Positions 32,413-45,247 are shown, counted from the first letter of the stretch. The stretch is 64,000 nucleotides of DNA from Hyalella azteca (GCF_000764305.2 NW_025947119.1:1-64000), one strand, 5' to 3'. Notes: generated by a model from the sequence alone, not told the origin. A program made the numbers and translations.

Positions 32413-32580
32413 GTAAGCGAATATTTGTGTCGTCGCTGAGGATAAGAAAAGCTCGCGTTTCCGTGCATCTTCTTCAGCGAGTGCAGAATAAAATGGCATC
32501 ATCGAGGAGCGAAATGTTGTTTACGCGTGATGTTTCTATTCCATGACTAGATGATATTTCGCTTCCTGGTGGTCCTTTTC
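32413..32580 (+). other. Start of candidate intron
   Basis: The frame stays open to 32546 if unspliced, then stops. No other feature before the 48-bp array. Confidence 0.3.
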
Positions 32581-32582
32581 AC

Positions 32583-32950
32583 TTCTTTTCGTTCCAAGTA
32601 AAACTGTAGTCGTTTGGGACTCATTTTACCAAGCTACAGTTCCAAGTAAAACTGTAGTCGCTTGGGACTCATTTTACCAAGCTACAGTTCCAAGTAAAAC
32701 TGTAGTCGTGTAGGACTCATTTTACCAAGCTACAGTTCCAAGTAAAACTGTAGTCGATTGGGACTCATTTTACCAAGCTACAGTTTCAAGTAAAACTGCA
32801 GTCGATTGGGACCCATTTTACCAAGCTACAGTTCCAAGTAAAACTGTAGTCGATTGGGACTCATTTTACCAAGCTACAGTTCCAAGTAAAACTGTAGTCG
32901 CCTGGGACTCATTTTACCAAGCTACAGTTCCAAGTAAAACTGTATTCGAT
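32583..32950. repeat. 48-bp minisatellite with internal hairpins
   Basis: Between seven and eight highly uniform units of TTCCAAGTAAAACTGTAGTC, GCTTGGGACTCATTTTACCA, AGCTACAG. In each unit CTACAGTT and AACTGTAG form an 8-bp inverted repeat. Confidence 0.95.
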
Positions 32951-34746
32951 TAACAGAGAATATTCGGGACTGATTTTAACGGAGTCAAATTTGTGGATTG
33001 TCTCAAAGATTATAATGAGTATAATAAAAAAATCATAACTGTAATCGATTAACAGAGAATATTTAGGACTCATTTTAACGGAGTCAAATTTGTGGATTAT
33101 CTCAAAGATTCAAGTAGGGAATTCAATGTTAAGTTATATATAAATGTCCGTTTAAGTGACACCTGGCTAATAAGCTACGTGTCTACATTACTAAGAAGAG
33201 ACGTGTTGCCATTACTTATAAGGTAAGATGTCAACATCACTAAGAAGATATGTGTGAACATTACTAATAAGATACGTGTCAGCACCACTACGAGGATATG
33301 CGGCGTCTATATCATTAATAAGAAAGAGAAGAGAACGTCACTGAATTTTTTTACATGCCAAAAATCTAATAAATAATTGCTCAATTAATTATTTGAATCA
33401 ATCGAAACGTAATGGTATGAAAATTAAGCATATATGTTTCGAATTTACGAAACGTATTTTTCATATTTGTAGTTTCTTTACTGAATGTTCAAAACATTCA
33501 GCGCACAGAAATTTTAAAGAATACACAGAAATTTTGTTTCAGAAACCACTTTTAAAAAGTTTCACATTAGTAAATAAAAATTATTTACTTGTTCATTAGT
33601 CTGATTGACGCTTTTTTCACATATTTCAAGATGATAAATTACTATCTAAGTTCAGATGACGTTATCGATCAATTCATAAGTTTTAGGTCACTTGCAATGG
33701 GAATCCAAACTGTTTTTGTGCAATTGTGCAAAAAAATATTCCGAAATATCTCGATCTTATTATAGAAAAATAGAGCTGAACTATGTTAAAAAATTACGAA
33801 GCAGCATCATAAAATTTCGTAAAAATCAATTATAAGGTACGGGGTCCCGTATGTTTGTTTGCTTATTTTTCAATGGTATTCGCTTTGTAACTTTATTATT
33901 GCATTAAAATAAGTAACCTTCACAACAAAATAAAGAAAATGCAATTTCTATTGATTATTTTCGAATATGCTGAGTCGGCAGGCGAGATTTATTGTCGCAA
34001 TTTCATTGCTATACAGTTCAGTAGGATTTAACTTGCTTAAATAATTGATGCCGTCTTGTTTCTTTATCTTATTTTATCGCTGAGATAATATGAGATGCTG
34101 CTCAATAATTTCGAAAAAATAATTATTCTGGTTATGAACATTTCCTCTGGAAAGGTGAAAATACCTTGTTGATGATCGTGCAAATTAATGTAAATTAAAT
34201 TTTTCAGTAAAATGTGTGTCAATTATTTTTGGATTTCTAAGTTCATTTTATCAACCTTCATTGTGGGCAATTTTATCTGCTAAAATTCGCACTTTACTGA
34301 TATTTGAGTCAAACAATTGCAATTACTTGTGATTAAAGCGTTAACTAATTGTTATTGCTTTGATCTTCAAATGCAGCGACCCATAAAATTTTGATTACAT
34401 ATTATATGACTGTTGATACAAAAAGTCATTTCCCGGCTTTAAAAATGTCCAGCCATAATATATTACCTATATTAAACCTTTATGTTTAGATTTGAAGGGT
34501 TTCCAAGATCTTTAAGTTCAGTCTCAAATTTCCATTTCAAATTTTTGTAGAATTTCGATGAACATATTTCCCTTTTCTGATTTTGCTGCGGATTTTGCGT
34601 TAATTTTGCAAAGACTACCGTCTTCAGTGAATATGTATTATAAAATATGTATTATAAATTTTAACAACTATAAAAAAATTTAGGTGTTCCACTGCCTCGG
34701 TTCTTCATTGAGGTTCTGTTTCATTTCTGAACAATATCGTTTACAG
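32951..34746. other. No gene identified (possible intron)
   Basis: Two diverged copies of GAGAATATT(C/T)GGACT-ATTTTAACGGAGTCAA near 32956 and 33055, short repeats of GATA-CGTGTC near 33130-33300, then AT-rich DNA. Confidence 0.45.
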
Positions 34747-34886
34747 CGGCATATGTCAACAACGATTCAGCCCCGGCCATCAATTTTGCGTCGCAAGGTA
34801 ATCTGCTAACATCGAGCACTGCAAACAAACGGAGTTACTATCACAAGAAGTATTATCAAGATGACACTCGGCCTCACAAACAGTAA
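34747..34886 (+). CDS. Candidate terminal exon of a small unknown protein
   Basis: Acceptor TCGTTTACAG at 34746. The frame gives AYVNNDSAPAINFASQGNLL then TSSTANKRSY...RPHKQ and TAA, 45 residues with balanced coding-like composition in an AT-rich setting. AATAAA follows at 34937-34942, 51 bases after the stop. The combined product with 32337-32412 would be about 71 residues. It is not recognised, and another upstream exon could be the real partner. Confidence 0.4.
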
Positions 34887-35261
34887 TTTATGGTCAAAGT
34901 TCGTTGTAAAATAATGCATTTCGGACGAGAGTACTTAATAAATTGCAGAAAAACTTTAATTCAAATTTGAATGTAAACGCTAAGTCAAATACATATCTAC
35001 ATATGTTATAATAACGATGCTAAAAAATATCCTTAACAAAACGTAATTTGTAACTAACTTTCTAGTAGGAATAGTTTCATCGTTGATGGGATGATAAAAA
35101 GGTGAAAAACAAAGAGGCACATAAAAAATTGTTCCAGCAGTCAACTTATGAATTCAAAAATGCACGACTTCATTATCGATAAGAACCATTCATTATTCAC
35201 GATATTTGCCTTCACACCCTGTTTGAAAATGCGGAATAAACTAGTCGAAAATATAACTATA
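34887..35261. other. 3' flank, no gene
   Basis: Contains the AATAAA at 34937. AT-rich thereafter. Confidence 0.45.
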
Positions 35262-35515
35262 AGATTAGAATATTTAGATCTAATCTAACAAAAATTAATT
35301 GTTACTTTCTATAATAATTATCAAAACTAATGAGCGTAATTTGCACACAAGCTTGCAATACAGCATGATTATAATGAACGTTAACTTTCAGATTAGAGTA
35401 TTTAGATCTAATCTAAACAAAATTTACTTTCTGTAATAATTATCAAATCTAATGAGCGTAATTTTGGCACTAGCTCCCAATACAGTATGATTATAATGAA
35501 CGTTAAGCATGATAT
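35262..35515. repeat. Tandem duplication of about 125 bp
   Basis: Two copies sharing TATTTAGATCTAATCTAA, TAATAATTATCAAA, CTAATGAGCGTAATTT and ATGATTATAATGAACGTTAA. Confidence 0.9.
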
Positions 35516-36490
35516 TGTTTACAATCTACAATACAAGAGATTACAGTAGAGAGTTTGGGATCAACCGCAACCGTCTCGGGACAGTTTGATGACAAATTCA
35601 GCGACATGTTACCTGAAATTTGGCTTTTATATGCCCCGGCTGAATAAGCCTGGGCAGGTTAAGGTGAATAATTCAGTTGCATTGCAGTGGGATTGTCGCA
35701 TAGCCATAGTTGCACTATGAAATTGTCAAATCAAGAAGCGAGAGAAAGCTTTTCGGTATTCCTAGACAATGAAAACCCGGTTTATTTTTATAATTAGGTA
35801 TGTTTGTGCAATTAAATCAATGTATTTAATGCCCAAATAAGTTTATATCTTAAATGTCATACGTATTAAAGACATGAATGACATTTGTTATTTGCTCCGC
35901 GAGGTGATCAGATGTAAGCCAATTAGAGTGAGCATTATGAGATTTATGATACTAATTATTTATAGAGTTTGATTCTAATCATTGGATTCAAAGGATTCGA
36001 ATTATATTCAGAGGAGTAATCCGCAGTTTGGATCTTAATTATACATCTCCATAATTCTCATTCAGGGGGCAATGTGACCCCAGCATGAAGAACTACATAC
36101 ACACAAGATAACTTCTACCCAAAAGAGCTTCTTGAGAGAGCATTGAAGTTCTCCATCCACGTTATGGGTCATTTTGGCTTAATCGCGTGCAAGGCTGAGT
36201 GCGGTCACGGCATTATATACAGGATCCGAGTCTAAACTTCTCGCATGGACTCAAGAAGATTCTATATTTGATCCTTTATCAGCTGCTAACTGGTGATTTC
36301 AAAACGTAACAAGAGATCACGGCCATGTTAATGTCAATTACTTGAGATGTAAGCGTAAGCTGATAATATTTCTTTCAAAATTCAAACGAAGTTTCTTTCG
36401 CTAAAAACCGATTAATCTTTTCGGTAAATGGAGACAAAATGAATGAAAGAATGGAGACTAAATTAAATAAAAGATTTGTCACGTGTAGAT
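35516..36490. other. No gene identified
   Basis: AT-rich; no frame or RNA gene recognised. Confidence 0.45.
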
Positions 36491-36595
36491 AAATATAACA
36501 TGGCGCCTATACATATATGTATAGGCGCCATGCTATATGTATAAATATAGCATGGCGCCACTATATATATGTATAGTGGCGGTATATAGGAGTAT
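36491..36595. repeat. Twin palindromes around TGGCGCC
   Basis: A perfect 34-bp palindrome at 36499-36532 (CATGGCGCCTATACATA and its complement), then a second, slightly imperfect one, TGGCGCCACTATATATATGT...AGTGGCG, at 36552-36580. The copies share ATATAGCATGGCGCC. Confidence 0.9.
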
Positions 36596-38299
36596 CAGTG
36601 AGGCGAAATTAATGAAGAAAGTATCGTTATGATGAAAATAATTTCTATGACGAATTTAAACCTAAAACTTGGTTATGATTGCATTGAAGATCCACCCGAA
36701 ATTTATCAAATACGAGCGTCAGCAACACACGTGCAGAGTGAAGTATATCAAAATAATTCAAGTTACGGCAGTAATTTATATTTAAGTTTCTAACATCGCA
36801 ATCTAACTAATACTTATAAAAATTCCAATTAAAACAGGAATAGATCAAGTCTTTGAAACTCCCACGAATTGATCCAACTTTACAAGAGAAAGCGAGCACT
36901 GAAGGAGCAGCGCGCAAAGTTACCTGCATTGCTAATCCAAACTTCAAAGCGTCGTCGAAACTTTAACGATGATGTGCATGATGAGATCTTGCATGATACA
37001 CTGATAACGGCCTTTGGTTTATCTGTGTAGAAGATGATTTAATCTATAATATGTTTTTATTAAACTTTACACGAGTCTTTTTCTTTTTAGAATTAATTTG
37101 GTTAGCCAGCGTTGGCCAGCATTTTGTTGGCAAGCAATAAGTAACCTAATTGTTGTCTGACGTTGAAAAAATGTTTTTTTTTTAAATAAACTCGTGACCA
37201 ACGTTGTTTCAACCTCGTTTGCCTGGAGGGAAGAAGCCTGTTACGATTAGCAACTTTTGGCATCTTTTTAGACTGGGAAGATTAAATGAGAAGCTATAGG
37301 GAACCATCGGCTGAAATTGGAGATAAGAGATTAAAAACAGAAAGCAAAGAGACGAGATAATCTGCTGTCAAAGGGCGCTTATGGTGAGATAAACTTCGAG
37401 TGTCGTGAGCCTTTTTTCGATGACGGGTTGTGATAGTTATCTTCATTGCCTAAAGAAAACATTGATGCTGCATAAAAACAATGATAAATAAATAACAATT
37501 AATTAAAAAAATAAGCAGTAAGCTCTGATATTTTCATTAATATTTTCTCGAAGCAGTAAATTCCGAGGGCTAAAAACAGTCCACCGTTGCATTACTTAAT
37601 TTCCAATTATATAAATCTGACAACCTGCTACGAATATTTCTTATGGGAGAATGAGGTCTGGTTCAATACTGGAAATTTGTTGCACTAATAGATCGTATTT
37701 GTTATTTGCAACGGAAAATCATCGAATTATTTGTCAAATTTTCCGGAATATAAAAAAGAGATGCGCGTGATTATGCCTTTCGCACGTCATGCGCAAGACA
37801 TCATCTCTGACGGTGCCATTCAACCCTAAAATCTATATGATCCTGTTTTTCTTTGTTCATATTTTGTTTTTCAACTGCTAGAACAAAGAGTTGTTTTACG
37901 ATAAATTCTAGGGAATTAAGGCAACCACACAATATTCGGGAACCAACAGCCAATGGGTGAAAGCCATGCAAACACCAATAAAGGTAATTACTTTACTGCA
38001 GCTGACGACCATTGTGATGTCAGTGAGTAAACTGTGTGTGTAAATGAGTACGATGAAATCGTTTCTGTTATTAACCAGGAAAATGCATTCGTAGGATGAA
38101 CGACACATCGACCCAGAAACCGCGAAGATACCGAAAAATACAGAATTTGTAGAAAAATCTACGAGTATGCGAAGAAGAAAAATATTACTATAGTTTAATG
38201 ATGAATTATAGATGTTCAATACAACATTGAATTAATATGATAATGATTGTAGTGCGTTGAACTTGTATATTCATATATTTCAAACGCAATACGTGAAAA
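36596..38299. other. No gene identified
   Basis: AT-rich. A lysine/arginine-rich frame at about 36870-37029 (+) is coding-like in composition but lacks a usable acceptor in phase. Confidence 0.4.
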
Positions 38300-38476
38300 A
38301 TGCTCCTGGAATCAAGTCTCACAGCCAAGAAGGAGATTGTGCCCAAAGCAGACGGGATTATCCACGGCGGTCAGTTACTGCCGGACCCAAAATGTCTGGG
38401 ACCATTTCGGACGGCCACTCTGGACGCTGATTTATTGCTTAGACTTTCAATGAATACATTTCTATTGTTTCAATAG
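38300..38476 (+). CDS. Short open frame, 58 residues, doubtful
   Basis: ATG at 38300 to TAG at 38476, starting MLLESSLTAKKEIVPKADGI and including GGQLLPDPKCLGPF. The segment 38300-38440 is GC-rich relative to flanks. No domain, splice site pair or second copy supports it, and another frame across the same segment is also open. Listed because composition is unusual. Confidence 0.15.
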   Translation: MLLESSLTAKKEIVPKADGIIHGGQLLPDPKCLGPFRTATLDADLLLRLSMNTFLLFQ

Positions 38477-38647
38477 AAACTCACTGCTAAATTATTTTAT
38501 CTTTGTTCAGTACATTTTTGAAAATTGTGTGTTCAATTTTAATTACATGTAACAGTTTAAAACTCATTAGGTTCAAACGAAATTGTCCAGGTTTCTCCCC
38601 CTATAACATCTCCCCCTTCATCTTACCCACCTACTTCCTCTCCTCAG

Positions 38648-38705
38648 TTCCTCCCAGCCGGCGAATAGCTTCGACGAGGGACCGTCGCTTCTCCTGAAAT
38701 TCTAA
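38648..38705 (+). CDS. Candidate terminal exon
   Basis: A strong pyrimidine tract (CCACCTACTTCCTCTCCTCAG) ends at 38647. The following frame, entered with one base, reads SSQPANSFDEGPSLLLKF and TAA. The acceptor is the best in this region, but no upstream exon is identified. Confidence 0.25.
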
Positions 38706-39070
38706 TTTGGTTAAACAAAGGCTTTAGTGACGCCCAGGATACACTGCATGGACTGTCTGGAACGAACCTTATTCCTCACCATACAGCCGTTATGTTTTTC
38801 GCTGGGTATGAGCTAATTTTGGTGTTTTTGGGTATTGTGTAACAAATATTTTGGTATTGAAATTATGTCATAATACAATTTTTTCGGTTATGAGCTAATT
38901 TTGGTTTCATGTTCCATTCATTTAATTTAATTCCATATAATTTTGGTTTCATGTTCTGGCTATGAGCTAATTTTGATATTTTTGGGTATTGTGTAAAAAA
39001 TATTTGGGTATTGAAATTATGTCATAATACAATTTTTTTCGGTTATGTGCTAATTTTTGTTTCATGTTCC
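38706..39070. repeat. Two diverged copies of a 100-bp unit
   Basis: ATGAGCTAATTTTGGT...GGGTATTGTGTAA and TTGAAATTATGTCATAATAC occur at 38808-38905 and 38952-39060. The remainder is AT-rich. Confidence 0.8.
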
Positions 39071-40930
39071 AGTATTGGTCTGTTTGAAATTCGTAGTCTA
39101 ACACATCCAATAAAAAGTCATTACGTTATCTATTTAATACTGGCTCTTTTTTCAAAAAATTACAACTGCAAGGCCAAGAGATTGATAACAAAAAATTATG
39201 CCTATTAAATTTTTTTATTTTCAATTAGGATGAAACAATTCCAGTATTTAAAATTCCAGTATTTTAAAGACTTTTGCGTCTTTGAATCGCTTTTAAATTG
39301 GTTTTCAGATTAATAAAGTGAAATAACTGAACCTCGCATTTACCGACTTTTTTACTGTTCGATCATGCTAGGTCAGGTAAATTGGTGTCATACTGAAAAA
39401 TTTAATAGTTGCAACCGAGATGCAGTGATCCGCGGAGCAATGTATGCTCGGTTCGTCATCTTGCCAAAAATACCACAAAACGTGAAGTAAAATTTAAAAC
39501 ATGAACAAGCATTCGATTTCCCTTAAGAATAAAGGAAAATATCTTAAAATAAGACTCAGTCAAGCATTTGCTCATCAGCATTTGCCAAATGAATCAAGCA
39601 TTTGCCGTCAGCGTCAAGCATTTGCCAAATGAATCTAGAATTCATTTGGTTTTCTAGCACTTAGGGACCAGACGTATTTTGTGGCTCTTTTCAGAGACAA
39701 TGCTTAATGGATAGTAAGTCTTAGGTGCCCAGAAACTTCAACTTTCGTCATGAAGCCGGCATTGGCTTTGTGGTTTAACTTTTTTTGCAGTGACCGCAAC
39801 GTTTCTCACAGCGAGCGATTCTTTCTCAGTTTGCTAATGAAAGAATAATTTTTTGCTCCGAGTGTAGAGCCTCGCACTTAAAAACTCACGCTCTTTCCAT
39901 TATGTTTCCTGAGAGGAAATAGAACGAGTAAGAAAGAGGGTCAAATGATTCTCTAGAGCCCTTGAAGAGAAAAACCAATCTAGAAATGCATGAGCAAAAC
40001 ACATTCCTGTTTTAAATAGTGACAATCGTCGGATTGTGGCCATGACTTATTCCTCAAAAAGTTCTTAAAGTCATCGTGTTTTAATGGAAATAAAAACAAG
40101 ATACGCTGAAAGCCAACGCCGCTGGGGAAAGAACCCCTGAGGATTTCTGAGGTCAAAAGTTGCATTTTGGAAGCCGGGATTGTCGGAGTCGAAGTTTAAA
40201 TCCAAAATCTGACGAAAACCTATCGAAAAGTTTTCTAAGAGATAAAGAAAATTTGCGTTCCCTCATTTAACATTCAACTATGTTAAATTTTGGAATAATC
40301 GCCATGGGCGCTAAAGTTAAAGATAAAATAGATAAAGATAAAATAGCTCGATATGTCGAAAACAATCATAGCGCTCCCAGTTACGACCAGCAGATTCCAA
40401 TAATCGTGAATTAAATAAATCCCCGTAGACATGTACACTTTTTGTTTAAATAAAGTTTTTCAGCGAAAAGAACCTTTAAAATGAAGTGTTATTCGCCAGA
40501 TGTATGACATTCTGATGAAGTATTCGCTTGTCGTAAAGTAAACGTCTTGTTGCGACCCGTTAATTCGACCCCCGCTGACGCTAATGCGAATAGTAAACAT
40601 ATCCAACAACTGGGCGTGATATTGCTTACCATTGATGATATATGGTATTGTTTATTGTTATTGGAGTAAATACACGACATGGTATTGTTAAACGCACGTG
40701 TTGAATTATGTTTTAATTTGTACATTTATCCATCTTTTTTGCTTATATCAGGGTCTAAGTTAAAAAGGTCTGGCTTATGATTAAAAATGATATATAAATC
40801 GCCTTTAAAAAAGGAAGCTGGCTTAATGCAGTATTTTTTCTCGAAATTAGCAGAAAGTTTTTGTGAACGATTTACAAGTTCCAATTAGTAAATTCTTCTA
40901 ATCAAAGTGCGGTCGTCAAACAGATGACTT
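39071..40930. other. No gene identified; one 25-bp palindrome
   Basis: 39625-39649 reads CCAAATGAAT-CTAGA-ATTCATTTGG, next to short AAGCATTTGCC repeats (39557-39630). Minus-strand frames at 39980-40165 and 40489-40725 have no recognisable domain. Confidence 0.5.
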
Positions 40931-42856
40931 TTATTTGATCTTTCCATAGTATTTAAAATACTGAAATATTATTTATTGAAAATAATCTTAAATACTTATT
41001 GACGAGTAGTTCCGAACTTCCGAAAGAATTGACAACAATGAATTCGTTCAGTTTAAAATTAGAATACGTTCCCAAATAAAATTATAGAGTTAGTGCTCAA
41101 TAATATTGTAGAAAACGTAAAAAGTCTACGGATATTGCTAAATAAAGTTACACACAAGGCATCAATTCCTTAAAAAAAAAATAATAATAATAAATAAATA
41201 AATAAAAAATCAATTCCTTCGGTCAAAAAGAATATACCATATTCATGAAGCGGTCTCGGCTGATTAATAAATAAACTTTACTTTTCAAACTGAACAGCAA
41301 GAGATTATTAGTTACACCTCAAGTCTCTATTAATGACGAGGAGTGGATTAATTTTTAAAATATATTTCGACAAGATAGCAATACAATAATATCCAAGATT
41401 GTTACTTAGCCTCGACATTTGGTTATCCTGATAGATATTTAAAAACAGAATAGCGTTCAAAATAAGGCCAAGTCAATGATTACTTGATGTACTCGGTATT
41501 TGTCGGTTAACAATCGAAGACACAAATAATAAGAAAATTTAAAGATTTATTAATGAAAATCTATTCCAGATGCAGTTACTCAACCACGCTGTCGTGAAAT
41601 CTTTTAGCGGAAAATTCATAACTACACAAATATACAAAATATTCAAATACTGCGAATTACCATATTGAGCACGAATAATATTACTTATCAAAGCACTTGC
41701 TAAAGGCAGAAACTGTACATCAGCTCTCAAAATACATGAAATTTTATATTATTTGATCTTTCCATAGTATTTAAAATACTGAAATATTATTTATTGAAAA
41801 TAATCTTAAATACTTATTGACGAGTAGTTCCGAACTTCCGAATTGACAACAATGAATTCGTTCAGTTTAAAATTAGAATACGTTCCAAATAAAACTATAG
41901 AGTTAGTGCTCAACAATATTGTAGAAAACGTAATAAGTCTACGGATATTGATAACTAAATTTACACACAGGTTGTCAATTTCTTCGCTCAAAAAGAATAT
42001 GCCATATTTATAACGCGGTCTTAGCTGATTAATAAATAAACTTCACTTGTCAAACTGAGCAGCAAGAGATTATTAGTTACACCACAAGTCTTGATGAATG
42101 ACGAGGAGTGAATTAATTATTTATAATATTTCGGCATGATGGCTAAAAAAACAGCGTTGGAACACATCCATGCGACAACATTTCTTCTCGCTTCGAGTCA
42201 CCGACATGTGGAACAGCCTCCCTGATAGTATCGTTGACGCTCCGAGTATGAACATCTTCAAAAATAGACTAGACGAAGCTATGAAGGAGCATATGTTCAG
42301 TCTTAAAATGCCTTGCAAATTACGGACCTGGCAATAAGTCCAGCAGCTATCTCAATCAATCGTCAGCTATGGAAAGATCGGGTTCCAAAGGCCGGATCCC
42401 TTGTGAATCAAGTCACGAAAAGTTCAAGAATCGGCAACAGGCCTTGGGCCTATTTCTTCAACGCCGATACTTCTATTCTATAGCAATACAATAATATGCA
42501 AGATCGTTACTTAGCCTCGACATTTGGTTATTCCGCTATTATTAAAAAACAGAATAGCGTTCCAAAAAATGCCACATCAGTGAGTACTTGACGATACTCG
42601 GTATTTTCTGGTTAACAATCGATCGAATACACAAATAACAAGAAAATGTACCGATTTATAAATGAAAATCCATTTTAGGTGCAACGACTCAACCAAGTTT
42701 TCGTGAAAACTAATGGCAAAAATTTCACAACCATACAAATATACAAAACAGTCAAATACTGTGAATTACTATTTTAAACACGAATAATATTACTAATCAA
42801 AGCACTTGCTAAAAGCAGAAACTGTACATCAGCTCTCAAAATACTTGAAATTTGAG
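40931..42856. repeat. Tandem duplication of about 0.8 kb
   Basis: Unit 1 is 40931-41748 and unit 2 is 41749-42856. Both begin TTTGATCTTTCCATAGTATT and contain GACGAGTAGTTCCGAACTTC, AGCAATACAATAATAT and GTTACTTAGCCTCGACATTT. Unit 2 is longer because of the LINE fragment at 42138-42480. A third TTATTTGATCTTTCCA at 42858 marks the end. Confidence 0.9.
42138..42480 (+). mobile_element. 3' end of a non-LTR retrotransposon (5'-truncated)
   Basis: An in-frame stretch from 42169 reads MRQHFFSLRVTDMWNSLPDS, IVDAPSMNIFKNRLDEAMKE and ends CKLRTWQ with TAA at about 42336. The FFSxRVxDxWNSLP and FKNRLD motifs are the familiar C-terminal end of non-LTR reverse transcriptase ORFs. After it come the short 3'UTR and AATCGGCAACAGGCCTTGGG. 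The reverse transcriptase core is missing, so it is dead on arrival. Unit 1 of the surrounding duplication shows the empty site (ACAAGATAGCAAT near 41370). Confidence 0.85.
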
Positions 42857-45247
42857 TTTATTTGATCTTTCCACTTCAAAGGCACATGCAACACACTGCC
42901 AAAGCCTGCAATTTCTTTGTGGCTTTATTCAACCGGCCATAAAAATTTGAGGCCGAGCGGAGCAATATCCCCTGCAAAGTTACACGTAATTATTGCATAA
43001 CTCGTTGCGTCATATAAGTAATTTCGCGAGTTTGGAGATGCCGTGAAGCCTCGGAAATGTTGCCCGTGAATACAACAAACTTTGCGTTGAGCGAGACTGT
43101 TGCGATCGTTGGGTAGCGATGCTACTGCTGGTTTGCGCGGTGAATGCTGACTCGTGCATTCGCGTAATGAATGTAGAAAATTGTAGGTATGATATAATAA
43201 TTAATGAAAATTCTGTTGTGAGCTTTAGGAGTTTGGTTTGGTACTATAGTGATAGCTTTCTTTATTGCTCGGTACTGATACGTGATGTAAATATTTAACG
43301 TTGGAGCTTGAGAAAGTGGGTTACGTGCTGTGATGAGTTAAAGTTTTATGAAGTTGAAAAAATCGACATATATGAAACATGTGTTATGTACATTGGTAAA
43401 AAGTCAAGAAACATTACAATTATTATCAGTGGTAAATATAAAAATAATTGCAGTAGGAAAATTTACCTTCTTAAATTTTCCGTATGCTGCAAAGTAGAAC
43501 GAAATTGTATGTTAAATCGCATGTACTCGAGAATCTATTATACAGTATATGAAATAACCGGCAGCTTTTGTACATTCAATGTAATATTTTACAGCCTCAG
43601 AAAAATTCATTGTAACATGAAAAAGTTCAAAATATGTTGATAAATATCAATGAGACAGAAGTTGGATTCCCATTAGTCATGATGCTGCTAGCTTGTCTTT
43701 AGCGTATACGCGACTGTCTGGAAGCAATATCCTGGAGTACGATTTGATTTCGTCGACATTTAAGCTTAGGATCAAAGGTAATATAACTTCTTACCACCTC
43801 TTCACGCTGATTATTGCCAATACTGAGCCTGCTGCAGCGCAATAGTACACTGCACTGTGATCGGCAGAACCGGGGCTGATATGATTTCTCTGAAAATGAG
43901 TTGAATGCGTCAAACCTTTCTGGATTTCATTCATGACACTCAATGCATTACAGTGCCAGCTCTGAATTATTGAATGCTTTCTGCAGATAAAAAATTTAAT
44001 TTGAGATTTTATGTTTCTATTCGGAAAATTATAAAAATTGATCCGTGGAATTGACGTTCTTTCAACCAGCTTGATGCTGCGTTAATTAAGGTTGCCTATA
44101 TTGATAGGATGAGTTTTTTTTATTCTAAACTGAGCGGCTGAAAATTTTGATCATGCAGATAGATTAATTAAATTAGCGAGATTCAAATGATTACATCAAC
44201 ATTGGTGTAAATAAATCATATTGGGAAATCTGTACCCATTATCCGAAATTTCTGGAAAGCAATTTCGTCTCAAAGTCTGGACAGACAGCATTGCTCGAAA
44301 TAATATGAACAAATAATTTGAAAAATATTGAAGAGAATAACGAATGAAGAGAATAAAGAATTTGAAAAATATTAAGTTAGAATAACGGAATGTATGAAAA
44401 ATGTATACTCACGCAAAAAAGGCCCTTATTAATTAAAGGGATGAAACAATCGCTCATCCATTTTTTATAGGACAATATTTACTCAACAGAATTAATACTA
44501 TGGTACAATGTAGCCTCAATTTTAGGCTGCTAATTAAAATAATTAATAAAGTGTTCTTAAAACTATAAGTCACATGAGTCCCAAGTTAAAGCGTGTGAGA
44601 GAAAAAATTTAAGATTTTACGACTTCGTAGCAAAACTTAATTTAATTGTTGGCAACGGTAAGATAGATAATTCAAGAAAAACTACGACCATATATGCTAA
44701 AAATGTAAAAACGTTTGCGAAATTATCTCGATAAGGCGAAAACCGAGTTCATGAATATTCCTGGGAACATTTTTGAATAAAACTGTACGTGAAGACAATT
44801 CTTTCCTATCTAGTTTTAAATGTATTTTACATAACCAACGGCATTACGAAAATTCCTTGAAAATTTCCCAATTAGATTAAAATCATTTTTGCGATAAGAA
44901 AGTCAAATTGAATATGATTTAAAAAACTGGTTTGAAATATGCCAATTGGATGTTTGAAATGACTCATAATTTGCTTCTATATGCAGATAAATCCGGTTAA
45001 AATTTAAAGTATAAGTGGAATGATGTGAAATGTTTCTAAGCAGTTCCTAAAAATTTAAGCGAATTCATCAGAAACACAAACGCTCAGAAATAATCGAGAA
45101 TCTAATGTAAAATTTGAAAGATGAATTCGGGATTAGATAAAAACAACTTAATTAAGTAAATTTACACTTATAAACTAGTATCAAGTATTGAGGTCAAGAA
45201 GCTTATTTGAATATGATTTGCCAGCTCCCATGTGAATTCATTCGTAC
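42857..45247. other. No gene identified
   Basis: GC content rises at 42880-43150, where a possible signal-peptide-like start (MLLLVCAVNA at about 43120) meets a donor-like AG|GTATGA, but nothing follows. The 110-residue frame at 43308-43640 starts with TTG and looks non-coding. Confidence 0.4.

Noticed and set aside
36870..37029. Basic frame ...YKRKRALKEQRAKLPALL...
   Set aside because: Looks coding, but the only nearby acceptor is in the wrong phase and no second exon was found.
43118..43189. Signal-peptide-like start MLLLVCAVNA with a donor-like AG|GTATGA
   Set aside because: Too short, weak start context, and no following exon in phase found.
43308..43640. 110-residue plus-strand frame
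   Set aside because: Opens on TTG, AT-rich codons, no motif, no splice or poly(A) context.
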